Assembly: GCF_900156405.1 (NCBI RefSeq)
Contig: NZ_FTNN01000012.1
Span: 1-64,000 of the forward strand
From: Shewanella morhuae
Lineage (GTDB): Bacteria; Pseudomonadota; Gammaproteobacteria; Enterobacterales; Shewanellaceae
Direction: 5' to 3'
Length of the DNA stretch: 64,000 nucleotides
The notes below the pieces were generated by a model. It saw only the letters and a list, made by a program, of their open reading frames with translations, was not told where the DNA came from and made no database searches. Made by a program: the position numbers and the translations under genes. Each line of letters starts with the position of its first letter. The stretch's first letter is position 1. Shown in pieces: positions 29,647 to 37,537 of this stretch.

Positions 29647-30239
29647 CACGCAATCCCTATTGGCTCGCACTGGTAATAAGTCTGATTTGCGCTGGCTTAT
29701 ACCTTGCGGGTTTAATAAGCCCTACTATCGACAATGTACTTGCCTATAGTCGCAGCGCGATTAATGACGGTGAATGGTGGCGCTTAGTCAGTGGTAATTT
29801 GCTGCACACGAATCAATGGCATCTGTTGATGAATCTAGCAGGATTATGGGTAGTGCTGTTTTTGCACCACTTTCATTATCATCTCAAAGGATTTAGTACG
29901 TTATTTTTTATTCTCTGTTTGTTTGAAGGCATAGGCTTGTATGTGGGTTATCCGCAATTGCTTGGTTACGTTGGCTTAAGCGGTATGTTGCATGGTTTGT
30001 TCGTCTATGGCGCTGTGCAAGATATTGTGCGCAAGCTGCGTTCTGGCTATGTGCTATTAATTGGCGTTATTATTAAAGTCGGCTACGAACAGCTTTATGG
30101 CGCAAGCAGTGACGTCACCGCCATGATAGGCGCGCGCGTGGCAACCGAAGCACATTTAGTCGGCTTAGTCTGTGGACTGATTTGCGCTTTAGCGGCGTTT
30201 ATTACAGTTAAACTTAATCGTTCAAAAGTCGCGGCCTAA
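29643..30239 (+). CDS. rrtA: rhombosortase (rhomboid-family intramembrane protease, RrtA-like)
   Basis: This 198-aa polytopic membrane protein is of the rhomboid type. The rhomboid N-terminal signature is [21 protein letters not shown], the catalytic Ser lies in [17 protein letters not shown] and the catalytic His in [10 protein letters not shown]. The GLSGxLHG form is that of rhombosortases, which process GlyGly-CTERM proteins in the inner membrane. Its ATGA start overlaps the queC stop, so it is translationally coupled to an unrelated pathway gene. No GlyGly-CTERM substrate is in the window. Confidence 0.85.
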   Translation: MTRNPYWLALVISLICAGLYLAGLISPTIDNVLAYSRSAINDGEWWRLVSGNLLHTNQWHLLMNLAGLWVVLFLHHFHYHLKGFSTLFFILCLFEGIGLYVGYPQLLGYVGLSGMLHGLFVYGAVQDIVRKLRSGYVLLIGVIIKVGYEQLYGASSDVTAMIGARVATEAHLVGLVCGLICALAAFITVKLNRSKVAA

Positions 30240-30264
30240 TCCTATTCAACCGATAACTGATATT

Positions 30265-30303
30265 AAAAAGCCGTCGTAGCATTGGATGCTAGACGGCTTT
30301 TTT
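30265..30303 (+). terminator. terminator after queC-rrtA
   Basis: AAAAAGCCGTC and GACGGCTTTTTT flank an inner TAGCAT/ATGCTA stem with one bulge, ending in a T-run 26 bp past the rhombosortase stop. Confidence 0.9.
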
Positions 30304-30392
30304 AGTGACCAACGTCTTAAATAACCTGAGTTTGGGATAAGCAGAGCCGCTGAATAGGCTTCTTTTCTGGCCTCTCTGCGTTGCCCTGCTTA

Positions 30393-30410
30393 ACCATAGC
30401 TCGCTATGGT
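30393..30410. repeat. palindrome inside a 270-bp gene-free region
   Basis: ACCATAGC-TC-GCTATGGT is a perfect inverted repeat in the 30304-30575 interval between rrtA and uvrB. The surrounding GC-richer stretch (about 30345-30435) looks unlike its AT-rich edges and may be a dispersed intergenic repeat; other copies cannot be checked here. Confidence 0.45.
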
Positions 30411-30575
30411 GTACGACAGAGCGCCTTGATATGCGCAAAAAACTGCGGACTCAGTCAGAAAATAGATTTTTCGTTTCAAACTAATCATCTATAGCATTGA
30501 TTTAGTTTGTTAAATGTAGATTTCCCGACACTCATTATCCCGAGTTCAGGTTCAATAATTAACATAAAAATAAAT

Positions 30576-32582
30576 CTACGCTCTAATCAACAGATCCCGT
30601 AGATGTTTTACTTCATCACGCATCGCCGCCGCTTGTTCAAACTCTAAATTGCGCGCGTGATCGTGCATTTTCTTTTCGAGCACATCGATTTGATGGCTCA
30701 ATTCTGTCGCATCGGCTTTGTGGTATTGGGATGTAGACTCAGCCACTTTGCCATAAACCGCCTTACTGTTGCGGCCATCGTCCACGTCCATCACATCGGT
30801 GATGCGTTTAACCACGCCTTTAGGCGTGATGCCGAGCTTTAGATTATGCGCGCGCTGACGTTCTCGACGTCGATTCGTTTCACCAATCGCTTTTTCCATT
30901 GAATTAGTGATGCGATCGGCATAGAGAATTGCTTTACCGTTGACATTACGTGCCGCGCGGCCAATGGTTTGAATAAGCGAGCGTTCTGAGCGTAAAAATC
31001 CCTCTTTATCGGCATCCAAAATACACACCAGAGAGACTTCAGGCATGTCTAAGCCTTCACGCAATAAGTTAATACCGACCAGTACATCAAACTTGCCAAG
31101 CCGTAAATCACGGATAATTTCAACCCGCTCAACGGTGTCGATATCTGAATGCAAATAACGCACTTTAACGCCATGCTCATCTAAGTATTCGGTTAAATCT
31201 TCCGACATACGCTTGGTCAATGTTGTTACTAACACCCGCTCATTGACGGCAACTCGCTTGGCAATTTCAGATAATAAATCATCAACTTGTGTTCCAACCG
31301 GGCGTACTTCTAGTTCTGGATCGAGTAAACCCGTTGGCCGTACCACTTGCTCCGCTATCTCGCCTTGACTCTTTTCAAGCTCATAGACACTAGGGGTCGC
31401 CGACACATAAATAGTTTGCGGCATCAATTGCTCGAACTCTTCGAACTTAAGCGGACGATTGTCTAATGCTGACGGCAACCTGAAACCGTATTCCACAAGC
31501 GTGGTTTTACGTGAACGGTCACCTTTATACATGGCGCCAATTTGCGGCACAGTCACATGGGATTCATCGATAATAAGCAAACCATCAGCGGGTAAATAAT
31601 CGAGTAAGGTTGGTGGCCCTTCGCCCGGAGCACGGCCAGATAAATAACGTGAGTAGTTTTCAATGCCGGAGCAGTAACCCAACTCCACCATCATTTCGAC
31701 ATCGTATTGCACTCGTTCATGAATGCGCTGCGCTTCAATCAGCTTATTATTATCAAGCAGATACTGCTTACGCTCACGTAATTCTTCTTTAATAAACTCA
31801 GTGGCAGCGATGATTTTTTCCCGCGGTGTCACATAATGAGTTTTAGGATAAACCGTAGTGCGAGCAATACGCTTAATAATATGGCCAGTTAACGGATCAA
31901 ATTCACTTAAGCGCTCAATCTCATCGTCAAATAGCTCAATACGAATCGCATTACGCTCAGAATCGGCAGGGAAAATATCAATCACTTCACCGCGTACTTG
32001 ATAAGTACCGCGCTGCAACTCAATATCATTACGTTTATATTGCAATTCACTGAGACGGATTAAAATATCACGTTGGCCCATCACATCGCCTTGGCGAAGA
32101 TGCAGCAACATTTTCAAATAGGAGTCGGGATCGCCCAAGCCATAAATAGCCGACACAGAGGCAATCAGCACCACATCTTTACGCTCTAACAGAGCTTTAG
32201 TCGCCGATAGACGCATTTGTTCTATGTGGGCATTCACCGAAGCATCTTTTTCAATAAAGGTATTTGATGCAGGTACATAGGCTTCTGGCTGATAGTAATC
32301 GTAGTAAGAGACAAAATACTCGACCGCATTATGGGGGAAAAACTCTTTCATCTCGCCATAGAGCTGCGCTGCCAAGGTTTTATTGGGCGCCATGATAATC
32401 GTGGGGCGGCCTAACTGTTGGATCACATTGGCAATCGTGAAGGTTTTACCTGAGCCTGTTACGCCGAGTAACGTTTGGCAAGCCAAACCCGCCTCGAGGC
32501 CGTCGACTAATTTGGCTATAGCGGTAGGTTGGTCGCCTGCGGGGGCGAATTCCGATTCAAGCTGAAAAACAGATTCTGACAC
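30576..32582 (-). CDS. uvrB: excinuclease ABC subunit B
   Basis: UvrB is the damage-verification helicase-like subunit of nucleotide excision repair. The 668 aa match the family. Walker A is [16 protein letters not shown]; the beta-hairpin motif is [13 protein letters not shown]; the helicase motifs include [19 protein letters not shown] and [19 protein letters not shown]. The C-terminal UVR domain that binds UvrC is ISH-type here: [21 protein letters not shown]. The start is GTG 32582 with AAGGAT upstream. No certain LexA box (CTG-N10-CAG) is seen in its promoter region. Confidence 0.97.
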   Translation of the reverse strand: MSESVFQLESEFAPAGDQPTAIAKLVDGLEAGLACQTLLGVTGSGKTFTIANVIQQLGRPTIIMAPNKTLAAQLYGEMKEFFPHNAVEYFVSYYDYYQPEAYVPASNTFIEKDASVNAHIEQMRLSATKALLERKDVVLIASVSAIYGLGDPDSYLKMLLHLRQGDVMGQRDILIRLSELQYKRNDIELQRGTYQVRGEVIDIFPADSERNAIRIELFDDEIERLSEFDPLTGHIIKRIARTTVYPKTHYVTPREKIIAATEFIKEELRERKQYLLDNNKLIEAQRIHERVQYDVEMMVELGYCSGIENYSRYLSGRAPGEGPPTLLDYLPADGLLIIDESHVTVPQIGAMYKGDRSRKTTLVEYGFRLPSALDNRPLKFEEFEQLMPQTIYVSATPSVYELEKSQGEIAEQVVRPTGLLDPELEVRPVGTQVDDLLSEIAKRVAVNERVLVTTLTKRMSEDLTEYLDEHGVKVRYLHSDIDTVERVEIIRDLRLGKFDVLVGINLLREGLDMPEVSLVCILDADKEGFLRSERSLIQTIGRAARNVNGKAILYADRITNSMEKAIGETNRRRERQRAHNLKLGITPKGVVKRITDVMDVDDGRNSKAVYGKVAESTSQYHKADATELSHQIDVLEKKMHDHARNLEFEQAAAMRDEVKHLRDLLIRA

Positions 32583-33115
32583 GCGCGCATATCCTTTTAA
32601 TAAGTCGCCCTATTCTAATCAAGTCACTCACTAAGCTCCAGTCATTATATGACTGGATGAGCATAGATTCTTAACGATTAAAGACGCATCACAATACTGG
32701 AAAATGATATGACAGCAAAAAACTGAAAGTTTGTGTCGAAGGAAATTTATACTGATTTAGCCCATAAAACACCCATAAACTGAGCAAAACTACCAATTTA
32801 ATACACAAGAAACATATTTTGTTTGATTACAAAACTGCAACCTAATTTATACCCTTAATTAAAAGCACTTGCTTTTACTATTCACTTGAAATAAAACACT
32901 TTTTATTTCAAACCCAAAAATAGTGTATTTTAAGCCCACAGCCCATCCCACAAGGGTTTGCCGCCTGTTAATCAAGACAACCCACAGGGTTATCCACAGA
33001 TTTTGTTGATAACTCGAAATAACCCATAAACCACGCGGGGTTGAGGGCTGTCATGCTTATCAATAACTACCGCTCGACATTTGGTAATTTAATTACATTT
33101 GATAAACGTGCTTAC
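32583..33115. other. 533-bp intergenic region between uvrB and the prophage end
   Basis: This AT-rich region has no coding frame. It contains the uvrB promoter, an inverted repeat CCAGTCAT-TAT-ATGACTGG (32638-32656), and one perfect DnaA box TTATCCACA (32990-32998) inside a stretch with further TTATC/GATAA words. The gene that originally followed is presumably on the far side of the prophage. Confidence 0.5.
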
Positions 33116-33232
33116 TGTAGCGCGCCACGAGATTTGATAAACAAGTTCACCTAAATTGAAAATTAGTGATTAATCAATTACTCGTTGGTTCACTTAGTCT
33201 GATAAATATGGGTTCACTTAATTTGATAAACT
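33116..33232 (+). promoter_or_regulatory. prophage end with an array of MuA-type transposase binding sites
   Basis: Four similar ~22-bp units run in the same direction: 33122, 33144, 33187 and 33211. The best two read GGTTCACTTAGTCTGATAAA and GGTTCACTTAATTTGATAAA. The TTCACTT core matches the Mu L1 site (TTCACTTGAAG) and points inward in the same way. The first two units are 22 bp apart, as Mu R1 and R2 are. The exact terminal base is inferred. Confidence 0.6.
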
Positions 33233-33233
33233 T

Positions 33234-33266
33234 CTCAATAAGCCCCCTAAATCGAGGGCTATTGAG
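33234..33266 (-). terminator. hairpin after the methylase gene, probable terminator
   Basis: CTCAATA-GCCC and GGGC-TATTGAG pair with one bulge, 28 bp past the methylase stop and right next to the transposase sites. It probably keeps phage transcription from crossing the end. The T-run is poor. Confidence 0.5.
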
Positions 33267-33293
33267 TCTTTTCTACTTAGTTAATACGTTGGT

Positions 33294-34055
33294 CTACCAG
33301 TTCCAAATGAGCAGTTCTTGCTGCTCTCCAGAGCGTTTTGAGCCTCCTACAGTGTAACGTATTCCAAGCGTCTTCATTTGTAGTCCAGCGAATGCCTCGC
33401 GCATCTCTGGTATGTCATTCACACTGATCACCATCTTGCCTTTGATTGTCTTCGCGAGCTCGGCCATCAAGGTATATTGCTCTAGTCCAAAATCTACACC
33501 ATAACCTGCGGTACTCCAGTAAGGTGGGTCTAAATAGAACAAGGTTTCTGGCTTATCGTATCGTCTTACGCACTCTGCCCAGTCCAACCGCTCGATATAG
33601 GTTCTTGCCAAGCGTAGGTGAGCAACGCTGAGATCTTCCTCAATCCTTAACAAGTTCAAACCAGCTGGTCGAGACGCTGAACACCCAAAATTCTGACCTG
33701 ATACTTTCCCGCCAAACGCCAGCTTTTGAAGATAGTAGAAGCGACTCGCTCGCTGAATATCGGTTAGAGTTTCAGGGTTAGTATTCTTCTGCCATAAAAA
33801 CTCTTCACGGCTAATTAAAGCCCATTTAAAGTGCCTTATAAACTCTTCTAAATGATGTTTAATCACTCGATAAAGATTAACGAGATCACCATTCATATCA
33901 TTGACCACTTCCACCCTCGCCTCATCCTTGCTAAAGAACATTGCAGCACCGCCGCAGAAGGGTTCGACATAGGTATGGTGTTCAGGGAATATCGGTAAAA
34001 TCTGCTTAACTAATCTACGCTTACCGCCCATCCAAGGGATAATCGGTTTTGGCAT
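33294..34055 (-). CDS. phage DNA adenine methylase (Dam-like, D12 class)
   Basis: This N6-adenine methyltransferase has 253 aa. The SAM-binding motif is YVEPFCGGAAMFF after WMGGKRRLVKQILP; the catalytic motif is FYLDPPYWSTAGYG (DPPY). Dam-like enzymes methylate the A in GATC, but the target here is inferred. It is the last gene before the prophage end, where Mu carries mom, so it probably protects phage DNA from host restriction. The ribosome site GGAGG is strong. The upstream leader is highly structured. Confidence 0.9.
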   Translation of the reverse strand: MPKPIIPWMGGKRRLVKQILPIFPEHHTYVEPFCGGAAMFFSKDEARVEVVNDMNGDLVNLYRVIKHHLEEFIRHFKWALISREEFLWQKNTNPETLTDIQRASRFYYLQKLAFGGKVSGQNFGCSASRPAGLNLLRIEEDLSVAHLRLARTYIERLDWAECVRRYDKPETLFYLDPPYWSTAGYGVDFGLEQYTLMAELAKTIKGKMVISVNDIPEMREAFAGLQMKTLGIRYTVGGSKRSGEQQELLIWNW

Positions 34056-34200
34056 GTGAGCCTCCTTTTTTAGGATTTTTTATGCTAGGCTCGGTTCGCC
34101 GTGTCGACGCGGTGAGGGAGCCTTGGTTGGCTCACAGGGTGTTATCCTGTGTGTTGACGGTCTAGCAGTGTTGGTAGCATTGCTAGACCGCTCTCTTTTA
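34056..34200 (-). promoter_or_regulatory. structured leader before the phage methylase
   Basis: Consecutive inverted repeats fill this gap: CGGTCTAGCA/TGCTAGACCG (34158-34190), CACAGG/CCTGTG (34133-34151) and GAGCC/GGCTC (34118-34133), the last two mutually exclusive by one base. The 34158-34190 hairpin may end the tail operon. The remainder would be an RNA leader controlling methylase expression. Confidence 0.5.
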
Positions 34201-34422
34201 TCAAATCTCTAATTCAACATACGTCAGGTCGGCGGCTTGGCCTTGGATCTGACCATCGACGATATACACTTTCCCGCTGGCAACGGAGTCACCCAAAACG
34301 GTCTGATAACTGCCATCGGCGTGCTGTACTGTCGTGGTGCCATTCGTCACGTTAATCACAGTGGCAACACTGCGCTGGGGCTTAGGATTTAAGTTCGCTA
34401 AGCGTTGATAGATGTTGCTCAT
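34201..34422 (-). CDS. small phage protein at the end of the tail operon
   Basis: This 73-aa protein starts at an ATGA overlap with the end of the 616-aa tail protein, with GAGGTGG as ribosome site, so it is a real coupled gene. The sequence VATVINVTNGTTTVQHADGSYQTVLGD suggests a small beta-barrel (OB- or SH3-like) fold such as found in tail-tip accessory proteins. No function can be named. It is the last structural gene before the methylase leader. Confidence 0.65.
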   Translation of the reverse strand: MSNIYQRLANLNPKPQRSVATVINVTNGTTTVQHADGSYQTVLGDSVASGKVYIVDGQIQGQAADLTYVELEI

Positions 34423-36269
34423 GCTGCCACCTCATTACGCAATAGCGTCACGGTCTGATTCACAGTAACCATCCCCGTTGACTCATTAACGCTGCCACTT
34501 ATGCTGAAGCTTTCACACACAGATTTAAACACCTCGACACCTTTACGAACCCCAATTAACATGCCTGGGCGCATGGGAGGTAAATCCGCCATTACCTTAG
34601 CGCGAATGCTGTTTTGCACCTTATTACCTGCGTTGGCTAATTCGGCCGTTGCGCGCATTCTTGCGGCTTGATTATCAGTGATTAACTTATCCACTATATC
34701 ACCAGCAAAGTTGTCACCAGCGGTCCCGAAACGTTTCACTTTCGCCGCCACGCCTTGTTGCTCACCACGCACAAACACCGCATTAGCATCGGGACGAATG
34801 TCGATACGCTCGTTAAATTCGAGGATCACTCCATCGTGCAAAATCACATCGGGAATTGCGCTTGTGGTATTCCAAGGCACGACTGGCCACTGAGGGATCA
34901 CCGTTATAGTCTGAGTTTCATCATTCACATCGAGCATGGCCCCAATGCTGTTGGCCATCATGTTAATGGCTTCAGCGGGAGTTTTAGCGGCATAACTAAA
35001 GGCGTTTGCAGGTACAGGGTAGTCACTAATTTTACTGGCGACAGTCCACCCAGTATTGGCCACAATATCGGCCATTAAGCCAATAAAGCTGCGGGCTACC
35101 ACGTTCACATAGTTGATGGCCTTTCTGTTCGGGCTGGCGAGTGTGGCTAAGCGACCTCGACCTGTCGCGCTATAACTGGTTTTGCCGAATGCTTTAGATT
35201 CGCTGGGAGACTCACAAAGCAGGTAAAAGTCATAGCCGTTAATGCTTATTTTCAGTAATTTATTAGCGGCACGCTCGGCATCAATACGGGATGAAAACGC
35301 TAAGCTTCCGCTACTAGCCCATTGCGAACGGGACTGAGAAATGGATACTGATTTGAGCACCACAGCAACGCCGTCACTCACACGAACACAACTGATTTGA
35401 GGCTGCATGAGGTAACTCCTTCTGATTTGCGGTTCGATAGGGATCTTAAAATCAATGGTAGGTAATGGTGGATTAGTGCCTATCAGGCCGCCGCCATCAT
35501 CCCAGTAGCACACGTTCGGTGAGGCCGTAAATCTAAGCTGTGTTGGGCTGGTTGAGTTAATCCAAGGCTTACTGAAACGCAGCGTGACCTTACCTACTGG
35601 CGGTACGTATTTACTGGAACATACCCAACGCGCCGCATGGGGAGCCCATGCCACAGTCTTGTTATCACCTTGGCTTTGAATGTTGGTATAACTAAGCGCT
35701 ATCTCAGTCGCTAGTTGCTCGCCGATATGCAGTTTAACGGTAATTTGCTGGCTCTTGGCGGCCGCTTGTGACCACGGCATTTCAAGCATTTTCTGCTGCA
35801 GGTCTGGCACAATCCAATTGCTCGTGGCTTGATGGCTATGGGACTGAGGTACCAACCAATTCATATTGAGCAGAAAAGGTACCAACGCATTCCATTGCCA
35901 CCCGAAGGCAAAAACTTCCCTAGCTAATGGCGGCGTATTCCATAACATTGTAATTTGCTGCTTTAAGCTAATGCCATCCCATACAAAAACGGCATTAGCG
36001 GCATGTGATTGACTGCGATTACTAATAGTGATTTGCTGTTCAATACTTTGACCTTGATGAAAAACTATTCCGCAAGCCATACCGATACTGCCAGCCTTAA
36101 TTGGTATTTCTGGTATTTCAGGCTCGGTTTCACCACCAAAGCGTAAGGTAATAGGTGACTTACGGTTGTTCCAATTTTCATCAAACCTTATAACTATGCC
36201 AGCTAAGTCATCAACAAATTGCAACTTAATGGGTGAAACTCTGGCACGCCAAAGCTTGTCAAATTTCAT
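34419..36269 (-). CDS. phage tail-tip protein (616 aa)
   Basis: A large beta-rich protein in the tail module. The C-terminal ~250 residues look like a baseplate hub or tail-protein domain: FNERIDIRPDANAVFVRGEQ, RMRATAELANAGNKVQNSI, LPPMRPGMLIGVRKG, SFSISGSVNESTGMVTVNQTV. Three short related segments occur in the first half: LWRARVSPIKLQF (6-18), NWNNRKSPITLRF (32-44) and PWINSTSPTQLRF (around 240). These suggest small repeated strands. It is probably a structural protein of the tail tip. The exact role is inferred from position after the tape measure. Confidence 0.65.
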   Translation of the reverse strand: MKFDKLWRARVSPIKLQFVDDLAGIVIRFDENWNNRKSPITLRFGGETEPEIPEIPIKAGSIGMACGIVFHQGQSIEQQITISNRSQSHAANAVFVWDGISLKQQITMLWNTPPLAREVFAFGWQWNALVPFLLNMNWLVPQSHSHQATSNWIVPDLQQKMLEMPWSQAAAKSQQITVKLHIGEQLATEIALSYTNIQSQGDNKTVAWAPHAARWVCSSKYVPPVGKVTLRFSKPWINSTSPTQLRFTASPNVCYWDDGGGLIGTNPPLPTIDFKIPIEPQIRRSYLMQPQISCVRVSDGVAVVLKSVSISQSRSQWASSGSLAFSSRIDAERAANKLLKISINGYDFYLLCESPSESKAFGKTSYSATGRGRLATLASPNRKAINYVNVVARSFIGLMADIVANTGWTVASKISDYPVPANAFSYAAKTPAEAINMMANSIGAMLDVNDETQTITVIPQWPVVPWNTTSAIPDVILHDGVILEFNERIDIRPDANAVFVRGEQQGVAAKVKRFGTAGDNFAGDIVDKLITDNQAARMRATAELANAGNKVQNSIRAKVMADLPPMRPGMLIGVRKGVEVFKSVCESFSISGSVNESTGMVTVNQTVTLLRNEVAA

Positions 36270-36270
36270 A

Positions 36271-36573
36271 CTATTGACTCATATTGACAGTATTAGCATC
36301 AATCAACTCTGCCATTACACCATCTACAAACTTACAGTCATATACCTGAGAATCATCAAGTATACCGACTAACAGCTTATTAGAATTGGTGTATAAAAAA
36401 GGCACTAACAATTTGGCAATACCTGACGATGGACGCAGGGTATTAGTGATAATTTCACCTGTGGTTCGGTTTATAACCATGAGGCGTTCAGCATTAATAT
36501 CCATGTTAACCTCAACAAGTCCCAATGGTCTGACGCCTATTGGTGGTGGTTTAATGAATAATATTTTAAACAT
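36271..36573 (-). CDS. small phage tail-region protein
   Basis: This 100-aa protein starts at ATG 36573, which overlaps the stop of the 317-aa gene (TAATG) and has GAGG about 10 nt upstream; the earlier ATG at 36582 sits on that ribosome site. The N-terminus (FKILFIKPPPIGVRPLGLV) and RLMVINRTTGEIITNTLRPSSGIAKLLVPF suggest a compact beta protein; I do not recognise it. It is AT-rich compared with the head genes, like its neighbour, and lies between two tail-tip genes. Confidence 0.6.
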   Translation of the reverse strand: MFKILFIKPPPIGVRPLGLVEVNMDINAERLMVINRTTGEIITNTLRPSSGIAKLLVPFLYTNSNKLLVGILDDSQVYDCKFVDGVMAELIDANTVNMSQ

Positions 36574-37526
36574 TAGTACCATTCCTCAATATTGAGCCAC
36601 ATATAATTATTGTACCCACGTAACAGTTGATATTTAACACCGTTAAATACCCTTTCTGTGGGCCAAGTTGCATTACCATACCCACAGAATGGCATTGCGT
36701 ATAGGCCGGGAACTGTACCCCTATATGCTGGATTTTTACTGCTATATAGGGCAAGTAGACCATCCACATCAACAGCGGTACTGGGTGATGACATGACAAT
36801 CATCGCTGGAAGTAATACAGGATTTATACCTTGAGATTCCAGTGTGTAATTCGAATTAGGGATTTGAATTGATAGGGCTTGAACATTAATGGTATGAGGA
36901 ATTGCAAGGGAATTACCATCAACACCATACATTCTACCTGTGCCGGTATTTGAGCTAATTGCGACTGAATGCGAATAGTTAACTGCGGACATATCAGCTG
37001 TAAAATTAGGTGCACAAATGGTAAATCTAGTCACATCATTTGGATAATTACTATCAATATCACCAACGAAATAAACCACTTCGTATTGCGATGAGTTTAA
37101 GTAATTTGTATTAGTACTTTCAAATCTAGGTAAAATATAAACTCCCGCTGATGTACCAATTACAACCCACTGGCTATGAGCCGATGAGTTGTAATGCACA
37201 AACCTGTAGCTAGAGTGTGTGAAGTTATCCAGTGCCGACATTGCAGAGGCTGCACGAACATACAGCATCGTATTGGCGGTGTTCCCCCCTGTTGTAGACC
37301 AGAACTGCACAAAACCACCACTACCCTCTGTGGTAGAATTGCGAAATGCAATCTTGCTCGTTCCTGCATCTTCAAATGCAACAGACCAGCCTAAACCAGC
37401 CTTTGCACCGTAACCTGTAACTAAACAGGCTTTTAATACTGCGATAATTTCACTCGGGGTTGGGTTTGCACCTAACTGCGGTGCACACGCATCATCCCAA
37501 CGATAAACTTTTACTGCTAATCCCAT
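36573..37526 (-). CDS. phage tail protein of unknown type, possible receptor-contacting tip protein
   Basis: This 317-aa protein has no recognised domain. It is rich in Ser, Asn, Tyr and Thr (e.g. HSSYRFVHYNSSAHSQWVVIG) with predicted beta strands, as in tail-fibre or adhesin proteins. The N-terminus (GLAVKVYRWDDACAPQLG) may attach to the tail. The base composition is more AT-rich than the head genes, which suggests exchange with other phages. AGGAG precedes the ATG. The receptor role is inference from position and composition. Confidence 0.55.
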   Translation of the reverse strand: MGLAVKVYRWDDACAPQLGANPTPSEIIAVLKACLVTGYGAKAGLGWSVAFEDAGTSKIAFRNSTTEGSGGFVQFWSTTGGNTANTMLYVRAASAMSALDNFTHSSYRFVHYNSSAHSQWVVIGTSAGVYILPRFESTNTNYLNSSQYEVVYFVGDIDSNYPNDVTRFTICAPNFTADMSAVNYSHSVAISSNTGTGRMYGVDGNSLAIPHTINVQALSIQIPNSNYTLESQGINPVLLPAMIVMSSPSTAVDVDGLLALYSSKNPAYRGTVPGLYAMPFCGYGNATWPTERVFNGVKYQLLRGYNNYMWLNIEEWY

Positions 37527-37537
37527 TGCAATTACTC

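Noticed and set aside
32638-32720. Possible LexA box before uvrB
   Set aside because: The inverted repeat CCAGTCAT-TAT-ATGACTGG does not fit CTG-N10-CAG, and the CTG/CAG pair near 32697-32715 has the wrong spacing.
32990-32998. Replication-origin-like region at a perfect DnaA box
   Set aside because: Only one perfect box is present, with no box array, no AT-rich repeats in order and no replication gene.
33166-33357. Plus-strand frame at the prophage end
   Set aside because: It runs through the transposase-site repeats and the 3' end of the methylase gene, with no coding signature.
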